Shown in pieces: positions 19,161 through 26,768 of a stretch of DNA of 64,000 nucleotides; position 1 is the stretch's first letter; each line of letters begins with the position of its first letter. This stretch comes from Halalkalibacter oceani (GTDB lineage Bacteria > Bacillota > Bacilli > Bacillales > Bacillaceae_D). The stretch spans positions 62,001 to 126,000 of the forward strand of contig NZ_JAMBOS010000008.1 of assembly GCF_023715705.1 (NCBI RefSeq). The letters are read 5' to 3'. The position numbers and the translations under genes are program-made. A model generated the notes under the pieces. It saw only the letters and a list, made by a program, of their open reading frames with translations. It made no database searches and was not told where the DNA came from.

Positions 19161-20219
19161 ATGAAAAAATTAGCTGTGCTTTTAATGATGATGTTGCTAT
19201 TCACTTTGGCTGCCTGTGGGTCCGGTTCTACGGATACGGGTGCTGAAAGTGGCGGTTCTGCAGGAGAGACAGGCTCAGAGGCAGATTCAGGGGAAACGTT
19301 CACGATTAAAATTGGTCATGTGCTGGATGAAAATTATCATTATCAGGACGGGGCGAATCATTTTAAGGAGCTTGTCGAAGAACGCTCTGACGGCAGAATC
19401 AATGTCGATATTCATGCCAATTCAACGTTAGGAAATGAACGCGATATGCTTGAGGGCATGCAAATGGGGACGGTTGAAATGGGGATTATTTCTTCGGGTC
19501 CAATGGCCGGCTTCGTCCCAGAATTCGCTTTACTTGATTTAGGATACTTATTTGACAGCAGTGAGATTGCCCAGGAAGTACTGAATGGACCAATCGGGGA
19601 CCAGCTGAATGAAAAAATGATTGATGTCGGCATTCGCCGTTTGGCGACAATCGATGCCGGTTTTCGAAATATTTATGCCAGCAAGCCAATTCAAACGGTC
19701 GAGGATTTGCAAGGGTTAAAAATTCGTACACTTGAAACACCTGCTCATCTCGAGTTATTCCAAGAACTGGGAGCCGCTCCGACACCGATGGCTTATTCTG
19801 AACTTTATACAGGGCTGCAACAGGGTGTAGTCGATGCCGCTGAAAATGTACCAGAAGCATTTTACAGCAGTCAGCATTTTGAAGTATCAAAGGTATATTC
19901 TGAAACTCAGCATGTCTATTTAACGATGATGTATTTAATCAGCGAGGATTTTTATAATCAGCTGCCTGCTGATCTGCAGGAGATTGTGGCAGAAGCGGCC
20001 TTGGAAGCAGCGGAGTACCATAATGGCGTAATTGCTGAGGTTAAAGCCGACATTTATCAATCGCTGGAAGAAAGCGGCGTTGAAATTGTACAGGTTGATG
20101 ATTTGACTCCATTTATCGAAGGAGCAAAGGCTTCGTGGGTCAAGATTGCTGAAGCTGTTCCAAACGGGGATGCAATGCTGGCTGATATTTTAGAAGCGAC
20201 AGGAAACACATTAGAATAG
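19161..20219 (+). CDS. dctP: TRAP transporter substrate-binding lipoprotein DctP
   Basis: This 352-aa solute receptor of the DctP/TeaA family has a lipoprotein signal with lipobox LAAC (Cys19) and an acidic Ser/Gly linker. The motif HANSTLGNERDMLEGMQMG and the substrate-carboxylate Arg in QGLKIRTLETPAH are typical of TRAP receptors for carboxylates. The start has the ribosome binding site TGGAGGGG. It leads a dctP-dctQ-dctM set. The substrate is an organic acid in most family members; its identity here is unknown. Confidence 0.92.
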   Translation: MKKLAVLLMMMLLFTLAACGSGSTDTGAESGGSAGETGSEADSGETFTIKIGHVLDENYHYQDGANHFKELVEERSDGRINVDIHANSTLGNERDMLEGMQMGTVEMGIISSGPMAGFVPEFALLDLGYLFDSSEIAQEVLNGPIGDQLNEKMIDVGIRRLATIDAGFRNIYASKPIQTVEDLQGLKIRTLETPAHLELFQELGAAPTPMAYSELYTGLQQGVVDAAENVPEAFYSSQHFEVSKVYSETQHVYLTMMYLISEDFYNQLPADLQEIVAEAALEAAEYHNGVIAEVKADIYQSLEESGVEIVQVDDLTPFIEGAKASWVKIAEAVPNGDAMLADILEATGNTLE

Positions 20220-20257
20220 GAGATCCTGGAAAAGGAACGGGTTAGGAGATAGTTCGA

Positions 20258-20286
20258 AGCAGCGGGAGAAAGAACGAACCGCTGCT
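20258..20286 (+). promoter_or_regulatory. Intercistronic hairpin between dctP and dctQ
   Basis: AGCAGCGG at 20258-20265 pairs with CCGCTGCT at 20279-20286, followed by a T-rich stretch (GTTTCTTCTTGTT). As with tctC/tctB, this probably acts as a partial attenuator or stabiliser so that receptor is made in excess of permease. Confidence 0.6.
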
Positions 20287-20353
20287 GCCTGTTTCTTCTT
20301 GTTAGAGGCCCTTGGACCTGCCTTTCCGTGATCCTCCGAAAAAGAGGTGGCAT

Positions 20354-20842
20354 ATGATCGTCCGTATAAAAAGCGTCTATGATCGAGTCATAGATAGCAT
20401 TGCTATCCTATTGCTTATTGTTCTTACCTACGTTTCATTTCACCAAGTCATTACAAGATTCATTTTTTCCAATCCTCCTGCTTGGACAGAGGAGCTATCA
20501 AGATATTTGTTTGTTTGGGTTACCTTTCTCGGCGTGGCGATTGCCTTTCGTGTAGGGGCTCATTTAGGAGTTGACTATTTTGTCGGTTTATTGCCGAAAA
20601 AAGGCAGTCAGCTTCTTTTACTAATAGCGAGTATTTTCTTAATCGTGACACTTGCTGTCATTGGATACCAGGGATTTACTGCCAGTCAGGTTGTCAAAAG
20701 CCAGCTGTCACCCGTTTTGCGAGTACCGATGATTTATCCGTATTTAGCGATTCCGGTCGGGATGGTGCTGAGTATTATAGAAGTTTTATGGAACCTTTTC
20801 TATAAAGCTCCGCGGAAAGGGATGAGCCCTGATGGGAATTGA
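20354..20842 (+). CDS. dctQ: TRAP transporter small permease subunit DctQ
   Basis: This 162-aa protein has four predicted membrane helices and the family motif FSNPPAWTEELSRYLFVW between helices 1 and 2, with FRVGAHLGVDYF after helix 2. ATG 20354 follows AGAGGTGG. It overlaps dctM by 11 bases, showing translational coupling. DctQ pairs with DctM to form the membrane part of the sodium-driven TRAP system. Confidence 0.9.
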   Translation: MIVRIKSVYDRVIDSIAILLLIVLTYVSFHQVITRFIFSNPPAWTEELSRYLFVWVTFLGVAIAFRVGAHLGVDYFVGLLPKKGSQLLLLIASIFLIVTLAVIGYQGFTASQVVKSQLSPVLRVPMIYPYLAIPVGMVLSIIEVLWNLFYKAPRKGMSPDGN

Positions 20843-22118
20843 ATGGCTGCTTATCTTTCTCGGCATTTGCCTCATCATTAATATGCCGGTTGCTTTTGCC
20901 TTGACGGCATCCGTGACATTGTATCTGGCGTTAAATCCGAAGTATCCGCTTATTTTAGTCGCTCAGCAAATGTTTACTGGAATTGATAAATTCGTCTTTC
21001 TGGCGATTCCTTTTTTTATTCTGTCGGGGGTGATCATGCAAAAGGGCGGGATTTCCGACCGCTTAATTAAATTAAGCTCGCTTTTGCTTGACCGTCTGCT
21101 TGGCGGCTTCGCGATGTCAACCGCCCTTGCCTCGATGTTCTTCGCCTCACTGTCAGGCTCAGGTCCGGCAACGACGGCGGCGATCGGCGGAGCGATGTTG
21201 CCGACATTGGAAAAGAATGGCTACGGCAAGGAGTGGTCAGTCGCCTATATTGCGGCGGCGGGAACGATGGGACCGATGATTCCTCCGAGCATCACCCTCG
21301 TCATCTTCGGGGCGATGGCCAGTACGTCGATTTCGGCGCTGTTTATCGCCGGGATATTGCCTGGGGTGCTAATCGGGGTCGCGCTAATGACGATCGCTTA
21401 CTTTCGGGCAAAAAAGGTTGGAATTGAACCGGATAAGCGCAAGGTGACATCGGGTGAGCTCTTCAAGGCGTTTAAGAATGCGATTTGGGCTTTGCTCATG
21501 CCGGTGATCATCATTGGCGGAATTCTTGGCGGAATTTTCACTCCGACTGAGGCGGCAGTTGTTAGTGTTGTGTATGCGTTGGTCGTGTCACTGCTCATTT
21601 ACCGTACGATTTCATTGCGCCATTTGCCTGAGATTTTCAAGCAGACTGTCTCGACCTCGGCTGTCATTATGATTCTGACGGCCAATGCCGCGGCCTTCGC
21701 CTGGGTGCTCGGAGCGGAGCAGGCGCCGCAGCAAATTTTGCAATTTTTATACTCAATAACAGAAAACAAATTTTTACTCCTGTTGATTATCAATTTATTT
21801 TTATTGCTGATTGGCTGTTTTATGGATACAACATCGGCGTTAATTATTACCGTGCCGACGCTGTTAACCGTCGCTTCAGCTCTTGATATTTCAGGTCTTC
21901 ATCTTGGCTTGATCGTTGCGACCAATCTTTCATTGGGAATGGCGACACCGCCATTAGGATTCACCTTGTTTACAGCCTGCTCGATTGGCAATGTCTCGAT
22001 TACGAGAACGATTCGGCCGATTTTACCGATGATCGGCGTCATGTGCGTTGTGCTGCTGCTTGTCACTTATTTCCCAGGGTTATTCCTGTGGCTGCCTGAG
22101 CTGTTCGTGAACATGTAA
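20832..22118 (+). CDS. dctM: TRAP transporter large permease subunit DctM
   Basis: This 428-aa protein has about 12 hydrophobic segments and matches DctM of the ion-transporter superfamily. Typical blocks are FLAIPFFILSGVIMQKGG, SLSGSGPATTAAIGGAMLP and GPMIPPSITLVIFG. The length is normal for the family. Its start lies within the end of dctQ. Together with DctP and DctQ it should import the substrate handled by the downstream amidohydrolase and molybdenum hydroxylase. Confidence 0.93.
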   Translation: MGIEWLLIFLGICLIINMPVAFALTASVTLYLALNPKYPLILVAQQMFTGIDKFVFLAIPFFILSGVIMQKGGISDRLIKLSSLLLDRLLGGFAMSTALASMFFASLSGSGPATTAAIGGAMLPTLEKNGYGKEWSVAYIAAAGTMGPMIPPSITLVIFGAMASTSISALFIAGILPGVLIGVALMTIAYFRAKKVGIEPDKRKVTSGELFKAFKNAIWALLMPVIIIGGILGGIFTPTEAAVVSVVYALVVSLLIYRTISLRHLPEIFKQTVSTSAVIMILTANAAAFAWVLGAEQAPQQILQFLYSITENKFLLLLIINLFLLLIGCFMDTTSALIITVPTLLTVASALDISGLHLGLIVATNLSLGMATPPLGFTLFTACSIGNVSITRTIRPILPMIGVMCVVLLLVTYFPGLFLWLPELFVNM

Positions 22119-22171
22119 GCCAACCTTTGAAGAGAAACGAAAAAGACTGGACAACTAGGGGAGAGTATGAA

Positions 22172-23638
22172 ATGAAAACATTAATTGAACATGCGATGAT
22201 TGTCACGATGAATGACTCACGCGAAGTTATCAAGCAGGGTTATCTGCTTGTGGAACAAGACAGAATTAACGAAATCGGCGCAGGCGTTTACCAGGGCGAC
22301 AAGGACGGAATCGAAATCGTCAATGGGAAAAACAACATTATCATTCCAGGCTTAATCAACGCTCACACCCATTCCTACGCCAACCTGGTGAAAGGAACGA
22401 CGGAAAACATACCGCTCGAGCTGTGGATGCTCTATATTATGGCCGAAGGGAAAAATATGACGAAAGAGGATTATGCGATCAACGCCGCCCTTGGCAGTAT
22501 TGAGATGCTTAAAAGCGGGACGACAACTTTCCTTGATCATCTGGCGCAGGATGCAGACGGGATGAAAACAGTTGCTGCTGAATATAAAAAGGCGGGAATC
22601 CGCGCTGTTCTGACGCCGATGTTTGGCGACAGGGCGTATGCCGACAGCTTGCCGGAAGCCCTTCAGATCGAGCTTGGGAAGGAGCCTCATGGACCGAAGG
22701 CAGTCGGTTCAGGCTGGCAGGATAATATCGCGATGGTCGAAAGTGTCATTCAAAACGTATCCGAGCCGGACAAGGGCATTACGGTTGCCGTTGGACCTTC
22801 GGGGCCGCAGCGCTGCAGTGATGAACTGCTCGTCGCCTCGATGGAATTAGCGCAAAAATATGAGCTGCCGTGGCATACGCATCTGCTTGAAACGAAGGCC
22901 CAGGAAGTGACAGGCTATGAGCGCTACGGCCATTCAATGGTGGAGCATCTTGAAAAGCTCGGCATTTTGAATGAATCGGTCTCTTTTGCCCACGGCGTCT
23001 GGGTCAGTGACACCGATATTGAGCTGATCGCCAAGCGAGGATCGACGATCGTCCACAATCCGACGAGTAATTTATTGCTCGGAAGTGGAGTGCTGCCTCT
23101 TATTCCACTCAAGGAGGCCGGCGTCCATATCGGCATCGGCACCGATGGAGCGAACTGCTGCGGCTATCAATCGATGTTTGAATCAATGAAACTGGCGGCG
23201 ATTCTCTCCAATACGTTCACACCTGACTACCAGCGTTGGGTGAAGGCGGTTGATGTGCTTGAGATGGCAACGATCGGCAGTGCAAGAGCGGTCGGAATGT
23301 CTGACGAAATCGGTTCACTCGAAGCGGGTAAGAAAGCTGACTTCGTTCTATTAAATAAAGAGGTGAGCAACTTCGCTCCATTAAATGATTTAATTTGGCA
23401 GCTCGTATACGGACGGGCTGATATGGCGATCGACGCCGTTTACGTAAACGGCAAAAAGGTGGTCAGCGAACGGAAAGCGGTCGGCGTTGATGAAAAAGCG
23501 ATCTTCAACAAAGCGATCGAAAATGGGGCCGACCTGCTACAGCGAAATCAAACTGAATTTGAAAAGATTAAAAACAAGGCACCTGACATCTATCATATGC
23601 TGATGAAGGTTGCTGAAATCCCAACAAAGCAAGCATAA
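22172..23638 (+). CDS. AtzA/TrzN-type amidohydrolase (aminohydrolase superfamily)
   Basis: This 488-aa protein belongs to the metal-dependent amidohydrolases that deaminate or dechlorinate N-heterocycles (guanine deaminase, SsnA, TrzN and AtzA relatives). Metal and catalytic motifs are in order: NAHTHSYANLVKG, PWHTHLLETKAQE, SFAHGVWVSD and IGIGTDGANCCG. ATG 22172 follows AGGGGAGAG; an upstream in-frame ATG at 22127 lacks a site. It lies between a TRAP importer and a xanthine-dehydrogenase-type enzyme, so removal of an exocyclic amine from a purine-, pterin- or pyrimidine-like ring is a fair guess, but the substrate is not proven. Confidence 0.83.
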   Translation: MKTLIEHAMIVTMNDSREVIKQGYLLVEQDRINEIGAGVYQGDKDGIEIVNGKNNIIIPGLINAHTHSYANLVKGTTENIPLELWMLYIMAEGKNMTKEDYAINAALGSIEMLKSGTTTFLDHLAQDADGMKTVAAEYKKAGIRAVLTPMFGDRAYADSLPEALQIELGKEPHGPKAVGSGWQDNIAMVESVIQNVSEPDKGITVAVGPSGPQRCSDELLVASMELAQKYELPWHTHLLETKAQEVTGYERYGHSMVEHLEKLGILNESVSFAHGVWVSDTDIELIAKRGSTIVHNPTSNLLLGSGVLPLIPLKEAGVHIGIGTDGANCCGYQSMFESMKLAAILSNTFTPDYQRWVKAVDVLEMATIGSARAVGMSDEIGSLEAGKKADFVLLNKEVSNFAPLNDLIWQLVYGRADMAIDAVYVNGKKVVSERKAVGVDEKAIFNKAIENGADLLQRNQTEFEKIKNKAPDIYHMLMKVAEIPTKQA

Positions 23639-23649
23639 AAGGTGATGGT

Positions 23650-24462
23650 ATGGACATTTATCGTAAGCTGGCAGAAGCAATAGAACGGAAGGAAGGCGTG
23701 TCTCTTGTTACCATTATCGAGATTGCATCAGCAGAAGAGAGGCATCGTGAGCTGATCGGAAGGAAGCTGCTCGTTTGGATGAACGGTCAAACAGAAAGTG
23801 AATTTCCTCTTTTAGCGGAAGTGAAAACAGCCGTCTTACAATGTGTCAATGAAGCCTTTGCAAAGCGAAAATCAAAAACATATGTGATTGAAACGCGGGA
23901 GATGAGAATGGAATGCTATGTTGACGTTTTTCTCCCCCCGCTTCGTCTGATTATCGCCGGTGCCGGTCATGTGGCGGTGCCGATTGTCGAGATTGCCAAG
24001 CTTGTCGGCTTCGATGTCACCGTGATTGATGACCGGGCGGAGTATGCGATGAAAGAGAATTTTCCGGCGGCTGATGAAGTGATCTGTCAGCCTTTTCTCG
24101 ACTTTTTTGCCGAGGCAAAAACGGACAAATCGACGTATGTGCTGCTTGTGACGCGCGGACATAAGCATGATGTAATGATCCTGCCGAGTCTGTTTGACAA
24201 GGAAGTGGCCTATATCGGAATGATCGGCAGCAAAAGAAGGATATCAGGCGTTTTTTCGCAGTTGAAGCAGGAATACCCGAATGCTGATTTTGATCGAGTT
24301 TATGCGCCGATTGGGCTTGATATTGGCGCCCAGACTCCGGAGGAAATCGCAGTTAGCATTATTGGGGAAGTGTTGAAGGTCAAAAATGAGAAATCAGGTA
24401 TTTCACTACGTGAGAAAATTCCTTACTTTATTGCCAGAGAGGAAGAGGAACAACATGAATGA
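23650..24462 (+). CDS. xdhC: XdhC/CoxI-family molybdenum hydroxylase maturation factor, two-domain form
   Basis: This 270-aa protein combines an XdhC N-terminal domain with a C-terminal Rossmann domain (LIIAGAGHVAVPIVEIAKL and later VAYIGMIGSKRR). XdhC binds molybdenum cofactor, protects it, and helps sulfurate and insert it into xanthine dehydrogenase-type enzymes. It corresponds to PucA in the Bacillus purine operon. The gene overlaps the next one by 8 bases, and the hydroxylase subunits follow within 1 kb. Confidence 0.87.
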   Translation: MDIYRKLAEAIERKEGVSLVTIIEIASAEERHRELIGRKLLVWMNGQTESEFPLLAEVKTAVLQCVNEAFAKRKSKTYVIETREMRMECYVDVFLPPLRLIIAGAGHVAVPIVEIAKLVGFDVTVIDDRAEYAMKENFPAADEVICQPFLDFFAEAKTDKSTYVLLVTRGHKHDVMILPSLFDKEVAYIGMIGSKRRISGVFSQLKQEYPNADFDRVYAPIGLDIGAQTPEEIAVSIIGEVLKVKNEKSGISLREKIPYFIAREEEEQHE

Positions 24463-24775
24463 GCTAGCGTTTATCCAGCAGATTATGACATTACAGGCTA
24501 CGAATGAACGAGCGGCGTTGGCGACCGTCATCCGCACGAAGGGCTCAACCCCAAGAAAGGTCGGAGCTAAAATGCTGATCTTTCGCAATGGCAGCATTTC
24601 CGGTACGATTGGCGGCGGCTGCGGGGAAGGCGAAGTGATTGAGAAGGGGCTGGAAGTGATTGAAAACGGAAGTCCGGTGAGGTACAAAGTCGATTTAACG
24701 AAAGGTCTCTTCTATGAGGATGGTGGGATTTGCGGCGGCATTCAGGAAATTTTTATTGAAGCGATCGGACGGTAA
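24455..24775 (+). CDS. Short XdhC/CoxI-type protein, N-terminal domain only
   Basis: This 106-aa protein carries only the XdhC/CoxI N-terminal domain, with the hallmark RTKGSTPRKVGAKMLIF and GTIGGGCGEGEVI. The usual Rossmann half is missing, but the frame is intact and has its own start overlapping the previous gene, so it looks like a real small subunit rather than debris. The pairing of a full XdhC and a single-domain copy suggests a two-component Moco delivery device. The exact role is unknown. Confidence 0.8.
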   Translation: MNELAFIQQIMTLQATNERAALATVIRTKGSTPRKVGAKMLIFRNGSISGTIGGGCGEGEVIEKGLEVIENGSPVRYKVDLTKGLFYEDGGICGGIQEIFIEAIGR

Positions 24776-24781
24776 GGCAAA

Positions 24782-25387
24782 ATGAATTCAGCTATTTTAT
24801 TAGCTGCCGGGCAATCGTCGCGGATGGGAAGCCTGAAGGCGCTGCTTCCATGGGGCGGCCGCACGTTACTGGAGAAGCAGCTGGACGAGCTCGCCCGGTC
24901 AATGATTGATGAAGTCGTGGTGGTACTTGGTTTTCAGGCCGATTTACTAAAGCCGCTGATACTGGAAGCGACAAGAGACGTCGCAACGAAGCTGACAATT
25001 AAAATCAGGATCAACCCACATTATGAAACAGGAAAAACAAGCTCGATCCGGCTTGGTATGAAGCATTTGGCAAATGAGAGTGACTATGTCCTGATCATCG
25101 GTGTCGATCAGCCTGTACGGGCAGTCACCGTCAATACGCTGTTATCCACGCAAGCTGAGCTTGCGATCCCGGTCTATCAAGGGAGAAAAGGCCACCCCCC
25201 TCTTTTTGCCGCCTCCCTATACGAGAAGGTTGAAGCGGTCACTGAGGAAACGGAGGGGCTTCGTGCCGTGATCCGCCATCATCCGGGCTGTCAGCTTATC
25301 GTGGTCGGGCAGCCTCAAATTTTGCTTAACTTAAACGAACAGTCGCAGTATGAACAAGCCATCGCCCGACAACTGGATGGCTACTAA
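24782..25387 (+). CDS. MobA-like nucleotidyltransferase for Mo cofactor (MocA/PucB type)
   Basis: This 201-aa protein has the nucleotidyltransferase signature LLAAGQSSRMGSLKALLPWG at its start and the Mg-binding IIGVDQPV near residue 105. MocA-type enzymes add CMP to molybdopterin for xanthine dehydrogenase-family enzymes; PucB is the Bacillus equivalent. It lies between the XdhC genes and the hydroxylase subunits, which supports a dedicated cofactor role. Confidence 0.85.
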   Translation: MNSAILLAAGQSSRMGSLKALLPWGGRTLLEKQLDELARSMIDEVVVVLGFQADLLKPLILEATRDVATKLTIKIRINPHYETGKTSSIRLGMKHLANESDYVLIIGVDQPVRAVTVNTLLSTQAELAIPVYQGRKGHPPLFAASLYEKVEAVTEETEGLRAVIRHHPGCQLIVVGQPQILLNLNEQSQYEQAIARQLDGY

Positions 25388-25404
25388 TCAGGAGGAGATC
25401 ACAC

Positions 25405-26280
25405 GTGTTTATCAATGAGATTGAATACCATAACCCGTCAAGCGTCGACGCACTTTTGGCCTGTCTCGACCAATATGGAGAGAATGGCAAGCTGTTGGCG
25501 GGAGGGACGGATCTAATTTTGCAAATGAAGTTCAAACGCTGGCCCCAGCAGCACATTATTGATATTAAGAGCATAGCAGAATTCAAAAAAATCGAAATAA
25601 CCGCTTCTTATTTGGAGATCGGCTGCAGCACGACGTTAAGTGAGCTGCTCGACCATGATGGGGTGAAAGGCTTGTATCCGGCTTTGTGGCAGGCAATTTA
25701 TGAGCTGGCTGACCGACAAATTCGCAATCGCGGAACTTTGGTCGGAAATGTGTGCAACGCTTCTCCGGCAGCGGATGCGAATACGGCGTTGCTTATCTAC
25801 CACTCTGAGGTCCATGTTCAGTCCTCCGCGGGTTCAAAGGTCGTGCCGATTTCTGAATTTTGGCTCGGTCCCGGTAAGACGATTCTTCAGCCGAATGAAT
25901 TTGTCCGGGCGATCAGGCTGCCGCTCCCGGGAGACCGGTTTTTTTCGAGTTTTCAAAAGCTGGGGAGAACGTATGACGATATTGCGATTATCAACGTCGC
26001 GGTTAGTGTGGAAGTGGATGAATCAGGTCAATGTACTGGAGCGCGGGTGGCGATGGGGGCGGTCGGCCCGACAACGCTTCAGGCTCCTTTGGCGGCGGCT
26101 CATCTTCTCGGCAAGCGTTTAGACAGGACCGTGATAGAAGAAGCGGCAGCAATGGCCGGTGATGAGGCGAGCCCGATTACAGATGTGCGGGCGAGTGCCG
26201 CCTACCGGAAGAAAATGGTCAGCGTTTTAGTCGGCCGGGCGTTACACGATATCGTGCGTCGATCAGAAGAAAACCAATAA
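25405..26280 (+). CDS. Molybdenum hydroxylase FAD subunit (PucC/CoxM-like)
   Basis: This 291-aa protein is the medium subunit of xanthine dehydrogenase-type enzymes. FAD-binding motifs LLAGGTDLILQMK and RNRGTLVGNVCNASPAAD are clear. It starts with GTG behind the ribosome binding site CAGGAGGAG. It passes electrons from the [2Fe-2S] subunit to NAD or another acceptor. It forms a three-gene set with the next two genes in the order FAD, Fe-S, Mo. Confidence 0.92.
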   Translation: MFINEIEYHNPSSVDALLACLDQYGENGKLLAGGTDLILQMKFKRWPQQHIIDIKSIAEFKKIEITASYLEIGCSTTLSELLDHDGVKGLYPALWQAIYELADRQIRNRGTLVGNVCNASPAADANTALLIYHSEVHVQSSAGSKVVPISEFWLGPGKTILQPNEFVRAIRLPLPGDRFFSSFQKLGRTYDDIAIINVAVSVEVDESGQCTGARVAMGAVGPTTLQAPLAAAHLLGKRLDRTVIEEAAAMAGDEASPITDVRASAAYRKKMVSVLVGRALHDIVRRSEENQ

Positions 26281-26296
26281 TGAGAGAGTGATCATA

Positions 26297-26767
26297 ATGA
26301 AGGAAATGAAAGTCAATGGAGAGACGTATGAATTGACTGCTCCAGCGAACCGGACCTTGCTTGAATATATCAGACGGGATTTGCAGCTGACCGGCGGTAA
26401 GGAAAGCTGCGGAACCGGTGATTGCGGAAGCTGCTCGATGCTCGTTGATGGTGAAGTCGTCAAGTCCTGTCTCGTTCTTGCGGTCGAATGTGAAAACAGT
26501 GAGATTACAACGGTGGAAGGGTTGGCAGATGATGGGGTCCTTCATCCGATTCAGGAAGCATTCGTCAAGCATTGGGGCACGCAATGCGGCTATTGCACAC
26601 CAGGGTTTGTCATGGCGACAAAGGCATTACTTGACCGGAATCCAAATCCTGCTGAAGAAGAAATCAAGCATGAAACTGCAGGGAACTTATGTCGGTGTAC
26701 GGGTTATGTGAAAATAACCGACGCCGTCAAGGAAGCTGCGGCCGTGCTACAGGAAAAGAGGGATTAG
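26297..26767 (+). CDS. Molybdenum hydroxylase [2Fe-2S] subunit (PucE/CoxS-like)
   Basis: This 156-aa protein has both [2Fe-2S] clusters of the xanthine oxidase family: CGTGDCGSCSMLVDG with a following KSC in the plant-type domain, and CGYCTPGF...CRCTGY in the helical domain. The start at 26297 is preferred over GTG 26288 because it aligns with the family N-terminus; the ribosome binding site is weak. The stop is 1 base before the Mo subunit start, so translation is coupled. Confidence 0.92.
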   Translation: MKEMKVNGETYELTAPANRTLLEYIRRDLQLTGGKESCGTGDCGSCSMLVDGEVVKSCLVLAVECENSEITTVEGLADDGVLHPIQEAFVKHWGTQCGYCTPGFVMATKALLDRNPNPAEEEIKHETAGNLCRCTGYVKITDAVKEAAAVLQEKRD

Positions 26768-26768
26768 T

